Source: Microbacterium sp. 1.5R
GTDB taxonomy: Bacteria > Actinomycetota > Actinomycetes > Actinomycetales > Microbacteriaceae
DNA length: 64,000 bases
Assembly: GCF_007667425.1 (NCBI RefSeq)
Contig: NZ_VDRC01000001.1
Coordinates: 248,001-312,000 of the forward strand
Reading direction: 5' to 3'
Part shown: positions 7,350-15,632 of the stretch, in pieces
Position numbering within the stretch: the first letter of the stretch is position 1
Layout: every line of letters starts with the position of its first letter
Made by a program: the position numbers and the translations under genes
The notes under the pieces: generated by a model
Told to the model about the DNA's origin: nothing
Seen by the model: only the letters and a program-made list of their open reading frames with translations
Database searches by the model: none

Positions 7350-8969
7350 TTACTCGACCGGGTGCGCGCTCGCGAGCGAGAGCGGGTTCACGATCGAGAG
7401 CAGTTCGCTCGGCTTCGAGATGAAGCCGTCCCATTCGTCGCTGGCTGCGAAGAAGAGGTTCTGCGTGTACATGATGTTGTCGTAGACCTGCTCGTGCACG
7501 ATCTTGTTCGCCTCGCGCATGATCGAGATCTTGTCGTCCTCGTCGAACGTGACCATGCCCTCCTCGATCAGCGCGTTCAGCTCGGGGTCGTCGACGTGGG
7601 TGTAGTTGATCGCCCCACCCGGCAGGTACGACAGGGCGAAGTTCGTCACCGGGTCGTCCATGATCGCGAAGTTGCCGGCGTAGATGTCGTAGTCACCCGC
7701 GTTGGTCATCGAGAGGTAGGTGTTGCGCTCGGTGCCCTGCAGCTCGATCGTGATGCCCGCCTCGGCCGCCGTGTCCTTCACCAGCTGCGCCCACTGACTG
7801 GTCACGCTGTCCTGCAGCGAGTAGATCAGTCGGAACGAGACCGGGAAGGTACCGTTCGCGTCGGCCGTGTATCCGGCGTCCTCCATGAGCGAGCGCGCCA
7901 TCTCGGGGTCGAACACGTACTCGGTGACGGAGTCGTCGTAGTACTTGGCCAGCACCGGCATGAGCGCGCTCGATCCCGTCGAGACCGCCTGTCCCTGCAG
8001 CACGACCGTGCGGATGGCTTCGTAGTCCACCGCGTGGGCGAGCGCCTGGCGCACCTCGGTCTTCGCGAGGTCGGGCTTCTCCATGTTGTAGACCAGGTGC
8101 GCGTAGCCGAGCCCCGGCGCCTCGATGACCTGCAGCCCGTCCGTGTTGCTGAGCTGCTCGACCTGTGCCGGCGGCAGCGCGTTGGCGATCACGTCGATCT
8201 CGCCGCTCTGCAGGGCGAGGATCTCGGTGTTCACATCGGGGTACACGCGGTAGACGACCTCGGCCGGGCCGGGAACGCCGCCGTCGATGAGGGGGTAGTC
8301 CTCGACGCGCTTCAGCGTGTAATGCTGTCCGACCTGGAAGTCGTCGAGGATGAACGGCCCCATGCCGACCCAGCCTCCGTCGCTTCCGTCGTTCGCGAAC
8401 TCCGCGATCGACCCCTGCGGTTCGAACACGTGCTGCGGGACGACCACTCCCCAGAAGCCGATCTCGTCGATGATCGACGAGTCGGGCTGCGTGAGGGTCA
8501 GCTCGACACGGGTGTCCGACACCGCGGTCGCGGTGTCGAGGTTGCCCAGCTGTCCGTAGAAGGTTCCCGGCGCCTGGTCGCGCTTGACCGCGTTCAGCGT
8601 CCACGCCACGTCTTCGGCGGTGAGCGGCTCGCCGTCGCTCCACGTCAGGTCGTCGCGGATCTCGTAGTACCCGGTGGTGTCGTCCACGTAGCCCCAGTCG
8701 GTGGCGACGTGCTCCTCCTTGGTACCGTCCTCGCTGATGCTCAGCAGGTGCGGATACATCAGGTTGGTGATCCACGAGTCCGTGCGGCTGTTGCCGAGCA
8801 CCGGGTTGAAGTTGACGACGTCCGTCGTCGTCCCGACGCTGAGCGTCTCGTCGCTCGGCCCGGTGCTGGAGGATGACTCCCCCGGCTCCGGTGCGGATGG
8901 GGCGCACGCGGTGAGGCTCACGGCGAGTGCCGCGGCCGCACCGAGGGCGAGGTATCTCTTGTGCTTCAT
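7350..8969 (-). CDS. Peptide-type ABC substrate-binding lipoprotein (SBP family 5)
   Basis: A 539-residue extracytoplasmic solute receptor. A signal peptide with lipobox LTAC puts the lipidated Cys at residue 22, followed by a Ser/Pro-rich linker. The mature part is a family 5 binding protein: the EIRDDLTWSDGEPLTAEDV segment near residue 105 is the hallmark of DppA/OppA-type proteins. It should deliver a dipeptide, oligopeptide or similar compound to the two permeases that follow. The ATG (8967-8969) shares its A with the upstream dipeptidase stop (TGATG) and is preceded by GAGGAGG. Confidence 0.92.
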   Translation of the reverse strand: MKHKRYLALGAAAALAVSLTACAPSAPEPGESSSSTGPSDETLSVGTTTDVVNFNPVLGNSRTDSWITNLMYPHLLSISEDGTKEEHVATDWGYVDDTTGYYEIRDDLTWSDGEPLTAEDVAWTLNAVKRDQAPGTFYGQLGNLDTATAVSDTRVELTLTQPDSSIIDEIGFWGVVVPQHVFEPQGSIAEFANDGSDGGWVGMGPFILDDFQVGQHYTLKRVEDYPLIDGGVPGPAEVVYRVYPDVNTEILALQSGEIDVIANALPPAQVEQLSNTDGLQVIEAPGLGYAHLVYNMEKPDLAKTEVRQALAHAVDYEAIRTVVLQGQAVSTGSSALMPVLAKYYDDSVTEYVFDPEMARSLMEDAGYTADANGTFPVSFRLIYSLQDSVTSQWAQLVKDTAAEAGITIELQGTERNTYLSMTNAGDYDIYAGNFAIMDDPVTNFALSYLPGGAINYTHVDDPELNALIEEGMVTFDEDDKISIMREANKIVHEQVYDNIMYTQNLFFAASDEWDGFISKPSELLSIVNPLSLASAHPVE

Positions 8970-10177
8970 CAGACCCAGACCTCCTCGAGTACGCGCATGG
9001 TGTTGCCGCCGACGACCGCGCGGATCTCGTCGTCGGAGTAGTCGTGCTTCACGAGCCAGCCGATGATGTTGTAGAACGCCTCGGCAGGGTTCTCGATCCC
9101 GTCGACGTACGGCTGCTTCTCGTACTCGACGTTGGCGTGCGCCTGGCCGAGCGAGAGGTTCGACGAGAACGCGTCGTGCAGTCCGACGTGATCGCCGAAC
9201 AGGGTGTCGGGTCCGAAGCTCACGTGCTCCAGCCCCACCAGGTCGACGCAGTACTGGAAGTGGTCCATGACCGACTCCAGCGAGTGCTTCGGATGCTGCG
9301 GCGAGATCGTCGTGTGCGGTGCGGCCTCGATGCCGATGACCCCGCCGCGCTTCGCGCACTCGATGATCGTCTCATCGGTCTTCATCCGGTTCGTCGGCCA
9401 CAGGCCCCGTGCGCCGGCGTGCGTGATGAACACGGGCTTCTTCGAATGCGCGACCACATCGAGGCACGTCTGGTCGCCCGAGTGCGAGATGTCGATCGCG
9501 ATGCCGAGCTTGTTCATGCGCTCCACGGCGCGCTCGCCGAAGTAGGTGAGACCGCCGTCGCCGCGCTCCTTGAGGCCGCCGCCGAGCATGTTCGCCTCGG
9601 AGTACGCGATGCCCATCTGGCGCACGCCGAACCCGTAGAGCACGTCGAGCCTGTCGACCTCGTTCTCGATCATGGTCGCGGCTTCGAGGGCGAAGATGTG
9701 CGCCACGCGCCCGGTCTCGGCCGCGTAGCGGATGTCCTTGATCGACTCCGCCTTGATGACGAAGTCCTGGTGGGCGAGGTCGGCCATGCGCACGCCGAGG
9801 TCGAACAGCACGTCCTGGTACTTCCACCCGGCGTCGCTCGAGATGCAGCAGGTGCCGTCCATGCCGTTGTCGAACACGGCGGTGAGGCCGGAGCGCGCGA
9901 GGCCCTGGTACCCGGTGGGTTCCCGGCCCTGGCGGATGTGGTCGCGCAGCTCGCCCATGTCCTCGGGGAAGACCTGTACGTGCTCGTGGAGGGAGATCAC
10001 GGTCTCCTCGCGCAGCAGGCGCTCCGTGCGCTCCTTCTGCGCGTCCGTCAGCTCGAGTCCTTCGTAGGCGGGGACGCGGCCGATCTGCTTGGCGTAGCGG
10101 AACTCGCGGTAGTCCTTGCCCGCTTCGAGGTACTCGTAGGCGGTGTAGCCGTCATAGCGGTCAGCTTTTTCGAGCAC
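8969..10177 (-). CDS. Membrane dipeptidase family (M19) metallohydrolase
   Basis: A 402-residue zinc dipeptidase of the renal dipeptidase family (peptidase M19). Family landmarks are His64/His66 (SLHEHV), the bridging Glu165 (FALEAA), His232 (IDISHSG) and His253 (FITHAGARG). The first motif is HEH rather than the usual HxD. No signal peptide is visible, so it is cytoplasmic. M19 enzymes cleave dipeptides, often with a D-residue at the C-terminal position. It is the first gene of the minus-strand operon and runs straight into the binding-protein gene, which suggests it processes the imported compound. I chose GTG at 10175-10177 because GAAGGAG lies 6 bases upstream; a longer frame to 10363 would cover the promoter region. 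Confidence 0.85.
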   Translation of the reverse strand: MLEKADRYDGYTAYEYLEAGKDYREFRYAKQIGRVPAYEGLELTDAQKERTERLLREETVISLHEHVQVFPEDMGELRDHIRQGREPTGYQGLARSGLTAVFDNGMDGTCCISSDAGWKYQDVLFDLGVRMADLAHQDFVIKAESIKDIRYAAETGRVAHIFALEAATMIENEVDRLDVLYGFGVRQMGIAYSEANMLGGGLKERGDGGLTYFGERAVERMNKLGIAIDISHSGDQTCLDVVAHSKKPVFITHAGARGLWPTNRMKTDETIIECAKRGGVIGIEAAPHTTISPQHPKHSLESVMDHFQYCVDLVGLEHVSFGPDTLFGDHVGLHDAFSSNLSLGQAHANVEYEKQPYVDGIENPAEAFYNIIGWLVKHDYSDDEIRAVVGGNTMRVLEEVWV

Positions 10178-10240
10178 GAATGCTCCTTCGGTTCGATGGT
10201 GCGGGATGCCTCTCCCGTCCGGCGAAGGGAGATTTCCTCG

Positions 10241-10269
10241 AATCTCGATGATTTCGGCGCTGGTGTCAA
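10241..10269 (-). promoter_or_regulatory. Promoter of the dipeptidase-transporter operon
   Basis: On the minus strand a perfect -35 TTGACA (10264-10269) is followed after 17 bases by GAGATT (10241-10246). The start would be about 60 bases upstream of the dipeptidase GTG. The consensus -35 is rare in this GC-rich window, which supports a real promoter. Confidence 0.55.
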
Positions 10270-10293
10270 CTGAATTGAGAAAATTCGGCTGAG

Positions 10294-10313
10294 ATGTTTC
10301 ATGATCGAAACAT
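10294..10313. promoter_or_regulatory. Candidate operator: ATGTTTC/GAAACAT inverted repeat
   Basis: ATGTTTC (10294-10300) and GAAACAT (10307-10313) flank ATGATC. The site lies in the 167-bp divergent region between the dipeptidase operon and the ABC ATPase gene, just upstream of both promoters' working range. It is a candidate binding site for the double Lrp regulator encoded at the end of the operon or for another regulator. Confidence 0.45.
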
Positions 10314-10344
10314 TTCAGAGCTGATGTGCTGGCATGATGGCTGC

Positions 10345-12000
10345 ATGGAGAACACGTCTGCACCCGGAGACGGCACCGTGCTCGAGGTCGCCGGTCTCAC
10401 CGTCACGCTCACCGGAGACGGCAGGAGCAACCGCGTCGTCGACGGCATCGACCTCGCGGTACACCGCGGTGAGGTGTTCGCCCTGCTCGGCGAATCCGGC
10501 TCGGGGAAGTCGATGACCGCCCGCGCGATCATGGGGCTCATCGACGACGGAGAGGTCCGAGCCGATACCCTCGCCCTCAGCGGCGTCGACCTGCTCTCCC
10601 TCTCCCCCGAGCAGCACCGACGCCTGCGCGGCGTCAAGGTCAGTCTCGTGATGCAGGACGCCCTGTCGGCTCTCAACCCGGTGCTGAGCATCGGTGACCA
10701 GATCAGCGACCTTCTCCGCGCTCACCGGAGGATGTCGCGACGCGACGCTCGGGCACGAGCCGTCGAGCTCCTCACCCTCGTCGGCATCCCGACCCCCGAC
10801 AAGCGCGTTCACGACTACCCGCACCAGTTCTCCGGGGGGCAGCGGCAGCGCATCCTCATCGCCATGGCGATCGCCCTCGACCCCGACCTCATCATCGCCG
10901 ACGAGCCGACGACCGCCCTCGACGTCACGGTGCAGGCGCAGATCCTCGACCTGCTGCTCTCGCTGCGCGACCGTCTCGGCATGGGCATCCTGCTGATCAC
11001 GCACGACCTCGGCGTCGTGATGGAGGTCGCCGACAGCGTCGCCGTGATGCGCACCGGTCGCATCGTCGAATCGGGCAGCGCCGACCTCGTGCTGACCGCC
11101 CCGCAGCATCCGTACACGCAGCAGCTCCTGAACTCGATGCCGAAGGACGTGAGCGCTGCCGCCGAAGACGACGGCTCCGCACCGATCCTCGAGGCGACCG
11201 CCGTCGAGCGCACCTTCCGCTCCGGAAGCGGACGCCGGGCGCATCGCGTCGTCGCTGTCGCCGGCGTCGACCTGCAGCTGCGCAGCGGCGAGATCCTCGC
11301 GATCGTCGGGGAGTCCGGAAGCGGCAAGTCCACGCTCGCCCGGATGCTGGTCGGCCTCGACTCCCCGGACTCAGGCACCCTCACCTATCGCGACAGCGAC
11401 GTCACCCGCGGACGCCTGCAAGACCGCAAGACGCTGCGCAAGGGGGTGCAGATGGTCTTCCAGGACCCTTATCTGTCGCTCAACCCTCGGATGACGGTGC
11501 AGCAGCTCGTGTCGGAGCCCCTCGCCGCCACGGGCACCGGCACGGCCGCGAGCCGCCGCGAGCGCGTCGCCGAGCTGCTCGATCTCGTCGGCCTGTCCCC
11601 CGAGATGGGATCGCGCTTCCCGCATCAGTTCTCCGGAGGTCAGCGGCAGCGCATCGGCATCGCTCGGGCCCTGGCTCTCGACCCCGACGTACTGGTCTGC
11701 GACGAGCCCGTGTCGGCGCTGGACGTGTCGATCCGCGCCCAGATCATCGACCTGCTGTGCGATCTGCGCGAACGGCTGGGCATGTCTATCGTCTTCATCG
11801 CGCATGACCTGTCGCTCGTGCGGCACATCGCCGACCGCGTCGCCGTGATGTACCTCGGCGACATGGTCGAGGTCGGCGACACGGAGACGGTCTACCGCGA
11901 CCCATCGCACCCGTACACGAGATCGCTGCTCTCGGCGATCCCTCCGCAGACGAGAGCGGATCGAGGGATGCTGGCACGCCGCACCCGTCTCTCCGCCTGA
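10345..12000 (+). CDS. Fused oligopeptide ABC transporter ATPase (DppD-DppF type)
   Basis: A 551-residue cytoplasmic protein with two ABC nucleotide-binding domains in one chain. The first half has Walker A GESGSGKS (49-56), signature FSGGQRQR and Walker [13 protein letters not shown]. The second has GESGSGKS (322-329), [15 protein letters not shown] and [16 protein letters not shown]-containing C-terminal segments after each domain are typical of oligopeptide transporters. No ATPase is encoded in the divergent operon, which has two permeases and a binding protein, so this gene probably energises it. There is no clear Shine-Dalgarno site; CATGAT lies six bases before the ATG, so the mRNA may be leaderless. 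Confidence 0.92.
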   Translation: MENTSAPGDGTVLEVAGLTVTLTGDGRSNRVVDGIDLAVHRGEVFALLGESGSGKSMTARAIMGLIDDGEVRADTLALSGVDLLSLSPEQHRRLRGVKVSLVMQDALSALNPVLSIGDQISDLLRAHRRMSRRDARARAVELLTLVGIPTPDKRVHDYPHQFSGGQRQRILIAMAIALDPDLIIADEPTTALDVTVQAQILDLLLSLRDRLGMGILLITHDLGVVMEVADSVAVMRTGRIVESGSADLVLTAPQHPYTQQLLNSMPKDVSAAAEDDGSAPILEATAVERTFRSGSGRRAHRVVAVAGVDLQLRSGEILAIVGESGSGKSTLARMLVGLDSPDSGTLTYRDSDVTRGRLQDRKTLRKGVQMVFQDPYLSLNPRMTVQQLVSEPLAATGTGTAASRRERVAELLDLVGLSPEMGSRFPHQFSGGQRQRIGIARALALDPDVLVCDEPVSALDVSIRAQIIDLLCDLRERLGMSIVFIAHDLSLVRHIADRVAVMYLGDMVEVGDTETVYRDPSHPYTRSLLSAIPPQTRADRGMLARRTRLSA

Positions 12001-12008
12001 ACGGAGCC

Positions 12009-12044
12009 GACGCGCAGCGCGACCCCCGCTCGGGTCGCCGCGTC
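12009..12044. terminator. Hairpin between convergent genes
   Basis: GACGCG (12009-12014) pairs with CGCGTC (12039-12044), and GCGACCC (12019-12025) pairs with GGGTCGC (12032-12038), with a small bulge between the two stems. It lies between the stop codons of the ATPase gene and the minus-strand gene at 12047. Confidence 0.4.
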
Positions 12045-12046
12045 GC

Positions 12047-12331
12047 TCAGTTCGCGAGCAGCGGCGGCAGGTGCGGGATGGCGATCGGACGGGTGGCCCG
12101 GCTCGAATCCTGTACGCGCGAGACGTCCTCCAGCACGTCGTAGGCGGTGGAGTACCGGATCGCCAGAGGGAGATCCCGCAGCCACACGACCTCCACCTCG
12201 GTCTCCGCGTACTCGTACACGCATGCCACGACGTAGCGAGGGTCGGTATCGGCGTACCGCCGGTCGTTGATCACCCATTCCGACGGTGTGATGCGGGTGA
12301 GCACGTATCTCGGCTCCGGATCTCCATTCAT
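12047..12331 (-). CDS. Hypothetical protein, 94 residues
   Basis: I do not recognise a family. The protein is soluble, with alternating hydrophobic and charged residues suggesting a small beta-rich fold: RYVLTRITPSEWVIND, then VVACVYEYAETEVEVVWL, then a C-terminal helix-like part. Two Trp and several Tyr are spread through it. The ATG at 12329-12331 is preceded by AGGGAGG at about 8 bases. It is a single gene between the ABC ATPase (convergent) and the SDR gene (same strand, 106 bases upstream). Confidence 0.65.
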   Translation of the reverse strand: MNGDPEPRYVLTRITPSEWVINDRRYADTDPRYVVACVYEYAETEVEVVWLRDLPLAIRYSTAYDVLEDVSRVQDSSRATRPIAIPHLPPLLAN

Positions 12332-12437
12332 CAGACAGTCCTCCCTGACTCTCTCCCCGAGCAGATCATCTCCGGCGGGTCGGCGACGACCGAGCCCCTT
12401 GACAACCGGGCCGATCGACGGCAGACGGGTGGGCCGC

Positions 12438-13127
12438 TCAGCGCGCGGGTCGCACCGTGAGATCCGTGAGAGCCGCGTCGGACGGCAGGTCGAGCGCGGT
12501 GAGCACGGTGGTCGCGACGCTCTCGGGGGTGATGAAGCGTTCCGCGTCGTACTCCCGCCCCTCCTGCTGATGCACCTTCTCCTGCATCGGCGTCGCGGTG
12601 CGTCCGGGGTAGATCGAGGTCACCAGCACCCCGTGTTCCGACTCCTCCGCGCGCAGAGCATCGGCTAGCGCTCGGAGCCCGTGCTTCGACGCCGCGTACG
12701 CGGCCCAGCCGGCGTGAGCGTGCAGCCCTGCACCCGAGTTGACGAAGATCACGCGGCCCCGCGACACCCGGAGCACAGGCAGCAGCAGCCTCGTCAACTC
12801 GGCGGGGCCGACGAGGTTCACGGCGAGCTGCTGCTCCCACAACGAAGGCGGAAGGTCGGCGACGGATCCGAGATCGACGACGCCGGCGACGTGGATGAGC
12901 GAGTCGATCCGCTCCGGGAGCGGCTGCTTCGAGAACGCCCACGACAGACGGCCGGGCTGAGCGAGGTCGCCCACGAGCGCGGAGGCGCCCGGCAGCGCCG
13001 CCGTCATCTCACGGGCGCGTCCCGCATCGCGTGCGAGCACCACGACCTCGTCGCCGCGCTCCAACAGACGTCGCGCGACGACCGCTCCGATGCCGGAGCC
13101 GGCGCCCGTCACCAGGTGGGTTGGCAT
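12438..13127 (-). CDS. Short-chain dehydrogenase/reductase
   Basis: A 229-residue classical SDR. The NAD(P)-binding TGAGSGIG motif is at 7-14, the catalytic Ser near 131 (FVNSGAG), and the YxxxK pair is Tyr144/Lys148 (YAASKHG). Compared with typical 245-260 residue SDRs the C-terminal part is short and ends TVRPAR. Arg34 in LARD after the second strand suggests NADPH preference. The substrate is unknown. It starts 1 base after the rsfS stop, so it belongs to the nadD-rsfS operon. Confidence 0.88.
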   Translation of the reverse strand: MPTHLVTGAGSGIGAVVARRLLERGDEVVVLARDAGRAREMTAALPGASALVGDLAQPGRLSWAFSKQPLPERIDSLIHVAGVVDLGSVADLPPSLWEQQLAVNLVGPAELTRLLLPVLRVSRGRVIFVNSGAGLHAHAGWAAYAASKHGLRALADALRAEESEHGVLVTSIYPGRTATPMQEKVHQQEGREYDAERFITPESVATTVLTALDLPSDAALTDLTVRPAR

Positions 13128-13128
13128 G

Positions 13129-13506
13129 TCAGCTGCGGTCGGCGGGCTCGGCCAGCTCGATCGGGATGACCGGGCAGTCCTTCCAGAGTCGCTCGAGTCC
13201 GTAGTAGACCCGCTCCTCCTGATGGAAGACGTGCACGATCAGGTCGCCGAAGTCGAGCAGGACCCAGCGTGCCTCGGCACGACCCTCGCGACGAACGCGC
13301 TTGTGTCCGGACTCGATCAGTCGGTCCTCGACCTCGTCGGCGATCGCGGCGACGTTGCGCTCGCTGTTCCCGGTGACGAGCAGGAAGATGTCGACGAGCG
13401 GCAGCGGCTCCGACACGTTCAGGGCGACGAGATCCTCGCCGCCCTTCGAGACGGCGGCCTCAGCTGCGATCTGCAGCATCTCTTCGGCGGTTTCAGGTGA
13501 TTGCAT
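13129..13506 (-). CDS. rsfS: Ribosome silencing factor RsfS
   Basis: A 125-residue RsfS/DUF143 protein. It binds ribosomal protein uL14 on the large subunit and blocks 30S joining when nutrients are low. Family landmarks are KGGEDLVALNV near residue 21, FLLVTGNSERNVAAIADEVE (41-60), and WVLLDFGDLIVHVFHQEERVYY near 81-102. It lies downstream of nadD as in many bacteria, but here a large membrane-protein gene is inserted between them, overlapping by one base (TGATG). Confidence 0.95.
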   Translation of the reverse strand: MQSPETAEEMLQIAAEAAVSKGGEDLVALNVSEPLPLVDIFLLVTGNSERNVAAIADEVEDRLIESGHKRVRREGRAEARWVLLDFGDLIVHVFHQEERVYYGLERLWKDCPVIPIELAEPADRS

Positions 13507-14738
13507 CAGAAGACATTCGTGGTGATGGCGATCACGACGGCGACCCCGACCGCGAGGGCCAGACCGCCCGTCACGATCGCGAGGATGATGGTGAGCCGGT
13601 TGCCCTTCTCGGGCGCCGGGGGACGGATGACCTCTCCGGCGGGCTTGATGGTGCTGATCGCGGAGCTGGCCGCGATCGGGGTGGGAGAGGATGCCGGAGG
13701 CAGCTCTCCGTCGATGAGGACGGCGTCGATGTCCTTGCCGTCCGTGGTGCCGTGGGCATGCCCTTGCGAGCCCAGGCCCTTCGGCAGTTCGTAGGACCCG
13801 GTGATGAGGATCTCGCCGGTGGAGGCGACGGGACCCGACAGCGATCCCTCCCCCGGTCCCGGCGTGAAGATGAGGGTGTTCGGCGCCCGGTGCGACCCGG
13901 TCGAATCACCGACCGTGAGCAGCTCGTCGAACGACGGGGCGAAGGGCTTTTGCTGTTCCGGCTCACCGCCGCGCACACCGCTGCCGAAGGCCGAGTTGAC
14001 CGTGGGGCGCTCATCGTCGGCGACCGACGCATCGTCCGTCGCGTCGACGTCGGCGAGAACGTCGTCGACGGCCACGGCGTCTTCGTCGGTCTCGGACGCC
14101 GGCTCGATGCCGAGATCGGAGACGGAAGACTCCGAGTCGTCGTCTGCGGAAGAGCCTGACCCGACTTCGTCGGTCGTACTCTCCTCGGGCTCGACCGTCG
14201 CGGGCACGAGCGGCACGACGCCGACGCTGTCTGCTGCGGCGACGGGCAGCACGGTGAGCTCCTCGTCGACCTCGTCGTCCTGATCCTGCTGCGCCTCCGA
14301 CGGAGCGGACGGAGCGAAGACGGGAACGGCGGTGACCACCGGCTCGGGCGTGCCGGCGGCCGGCTTGTCGGCGGCTGTCGTGTCATCGGCCGTGGGTGCG
14401 TCATCGGCGGCGGGCTCGGGCGAGCCCGCGGCATCCTCGTCCGCCGTCTCGTCCGTCGAGGCGGGCTGCTCGCCGATGACGGGAACGGATGCGGTGCGTA
14501 CGCGTTCGCGGACCTGGCGACGGGTCAGGCGGGTCTCGCCGGTGTCTTCACCCTCGGCGGAGTCCTGCGGAGCAGACGTGGGCTCCGTGCGGCTCGGGGC
14601 GGGGGGCGCGGGCGGGGCAGCCGCGGCGGCCGCCTCGATCTCCTCGGGCGTGATGACAGGTGTCGAGCCCGTCAGGCGGAGCTCCCGCAACTGCTTTCGT
14701 GTCAGCGGACCCTGCGCGGGCTGATCCGATGTACTCAT
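13506..14738 (-). CDS. Pro/Glu/Asp-rich single-pass membrane protein between nadD and rsfS
   Basis: A 410-residue protein with no catalytic domain that I recognise. Residues 1-350 are low-complexity, acidic and rich in Ala, Pro, Ser and Thr. Residues about 380-405 form one transmembrane helix ([20 protein letters not shown]) close to the C-terminus, so the long acidic part is probably cytoplasmic in a tail-anchored arrangement. A short motif occurs twice, LTRKQLREL (about 12-20) and LTRRQVRER (about 70-78), each followed a few residues later by a Ser-rich PVI segment, the only ordered-looking repeats. It overlaps nadD by ATGA (14735-14738). Conserved position in the nadD-rsfS operon suggests a cell-envelope or division role; this is inference. 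Confidence 0.75.
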   Translation of the reverse strand: MSTSDQPAQGPLTRKQLRELRLTGSTPVITPEEIEAAAAAAPPAPPAPSRTEPTSAPQDSAEGEDTGETRLTRRQVRERVRTASVPVIGEQPASTDETADEDAAGSPEPAADDAPTADDTTAADKPAAGTPEPVVTAVPVFAPSAPSEAQQDQDDEVDEELTVLPVAAADSVGVVPLVPATVEPEESTTDEVGSGSSADDDSESSVSDLGIEPASETDEDAVAVDDVLADVDATDDASVADDERPTVNSAFGSGVRGGEPEQQKPFAPSFDELLTVGDSTGSHRAPNTLIFTPGPGEGSLSGPVASTGEILITGSYELPKGLGSQGHAHGTTDGKDIDAVLIDGELPPASSPTPIAASSAISTIKPAGEVIRPPAPEKGNRLTIILAIVTGGLALAVGVAVVIAITTNVF

Positions 14739-15337
14739 GCCTTGCTCCGATACAGATGATGCTTCGCGATGTACTGAACGACTCCGTCGGGAACGAGATA
14801 CCAGACCGGCTCATCCTCGCGCACGCGCGCGCGGCATGCGGTCGAGGAGATGGACAGCGCTGGAACCTCGAGCTGGCTGACGTCCTCGCTCGGGAGGCCG
14901 TCCGTGCTCAAGACGTGTCCTGGGCGGGAGACCGCGACGAAGTGGGCCAGCTCCCACAGTTCATCATGGTCCCTCCAACTGAGAATTTGCGCCACGGCGT
15001 CCGCGCCCGTGATGAAGAACAGGTCGGCGTCCGGGCGATCGCGCTTCAGATCGCGGAGGGTGTCGATCGTGTAGGTCGGGCCCTCGCGGTCGATATCGAC
15101 CCGGCTGACCGTGAACTGCGGATTGGATGCCGTCGCGATCACCGTCATCAGATAGCGGTGTTCGCTCGGCGTCACCTCGGACTTCTGCCAGGGATGACCC
15201 GTGGGTACGAAGACGACCTCGTCGAGGCCGAAGGAATGCGCGACCTCACTCGCGGCGACGAGGTGCCCGTGGTGGATGGGGTCGAACGTGCCGCCCATCA
15301 CACCGATGCGCGCGGGGCGCGAGGTCGTGTCAGTCAT
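14735..15337 (-). CDS. nadD: Nicotinate-nucleotide adenylyltransferase
   Basis: A 200-residue enzyme that adenylates nicotinate mononucleotide to deamido-NAD in NAD synthesis. The nucleotidyltransferase motif [11 protein letters not shown] is at 15-25, and ISSTACRAR near residue 177 is the (I/V)SSTxxR ATP-binding motif. Length and motif spacing are normal. It heads the nadD, membrane protein, rsfS and SDR gene string. Confidence 0.96.
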   Translation of the reverse strand: MTDTTSRPARIGVMGGTFDPIHHGHLVAASEVAHSFGLDEVVFVPTGHPWQKSEVTPSEHRYLMTVIATASNPQFTVSRVDIDREGPTYTIDTLRDLKRDRPDADLFFITGADAVAQILSWRDHDELWELAHFVAVSRPGHVLSTDGLPSEDVSQLEVPALSISSTACRARVREDEPVWYLVPDGVVQYIAKHHLYRSKA

Positions 15338-15343
15338 ACGGGA

Positions 15344-15568
15344 CTAGTGGCCGTGCCCTGCGTCGTGGCCGTCCTTGCCGTGCCTCGCAGCCCACGCCTC
15401 CGCCTTGGCCGAGTGACGGTTGGCGACGTTCTTGTACGACAGCGTGACGAGCGCGAGGAAGGCGAACACGATCGCGGCGATGACCCCGAAGATCAACGTC
15501 TCGAGCGCGACGTTGCCGTGGTGCTCGGTCTCGGCGGCGGCCATCGCGATCTGTGCGACGAGGTTCAT
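15344..15568 (-). CDS. Small single-pass membrane protein
   Basis: A 74-residue protein with one transmembrane helix (about residues 24-44, LIFGVIAAIVFAFLALVTL). A short N-terminal part precedes it and a His-rich tail (GKDGHDAGHGH) follows. The tail could bind metal, but nothing else supports that. It lies 6 bases before nadD on the same strand and after proA. No family is recognised. Confidence 0.7.
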   Translation of the reverse strand: MNLVAQIAMAAAETEHHGNVALETLIFGVIAAIVFAFLALVTLSYKNVANRHSAKAEAWAARHGKDGHDAGHGH

Positions 15569-15592
15569 CCTTGCTCCGTTTCGTGGCTGGCG

Positions 15593-15621
15593 GGTGGCGC
15601 GCGAAGCGCCGCAGCGCCACC
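15593..15621 (-). terminator. Hairpin downstream of proA
   Basis: GGTGGCGC (15593-15600) pairs with GCGCCACC (15614-15621). A competing GGCGC/GCGCC stem lies inside. There is no U-tract on the minus strand, so it is a weak candidate terminator of the obgE-proB-proA transcript. Just beyond it, TAGACT (rc of 15623-15628) could serve as a -10 box for the small membrane protein and nadD. Confidence 0.4.
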
Positions 15622-15632
15622 TAGTCTAGCCC

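Noticed and set aside
6612..8876. 754-codon plus-strand frame opposite permease and binding-protein genes
   Set aside because: Antisense to strongly supported genes; no domain.
8969..10363. Dipeptidase start far upstream at 10363
   Set aside because: That extension would cover the promoter and the palindrome, and its composition differs. GTG at 10177 has a good ribosome site.
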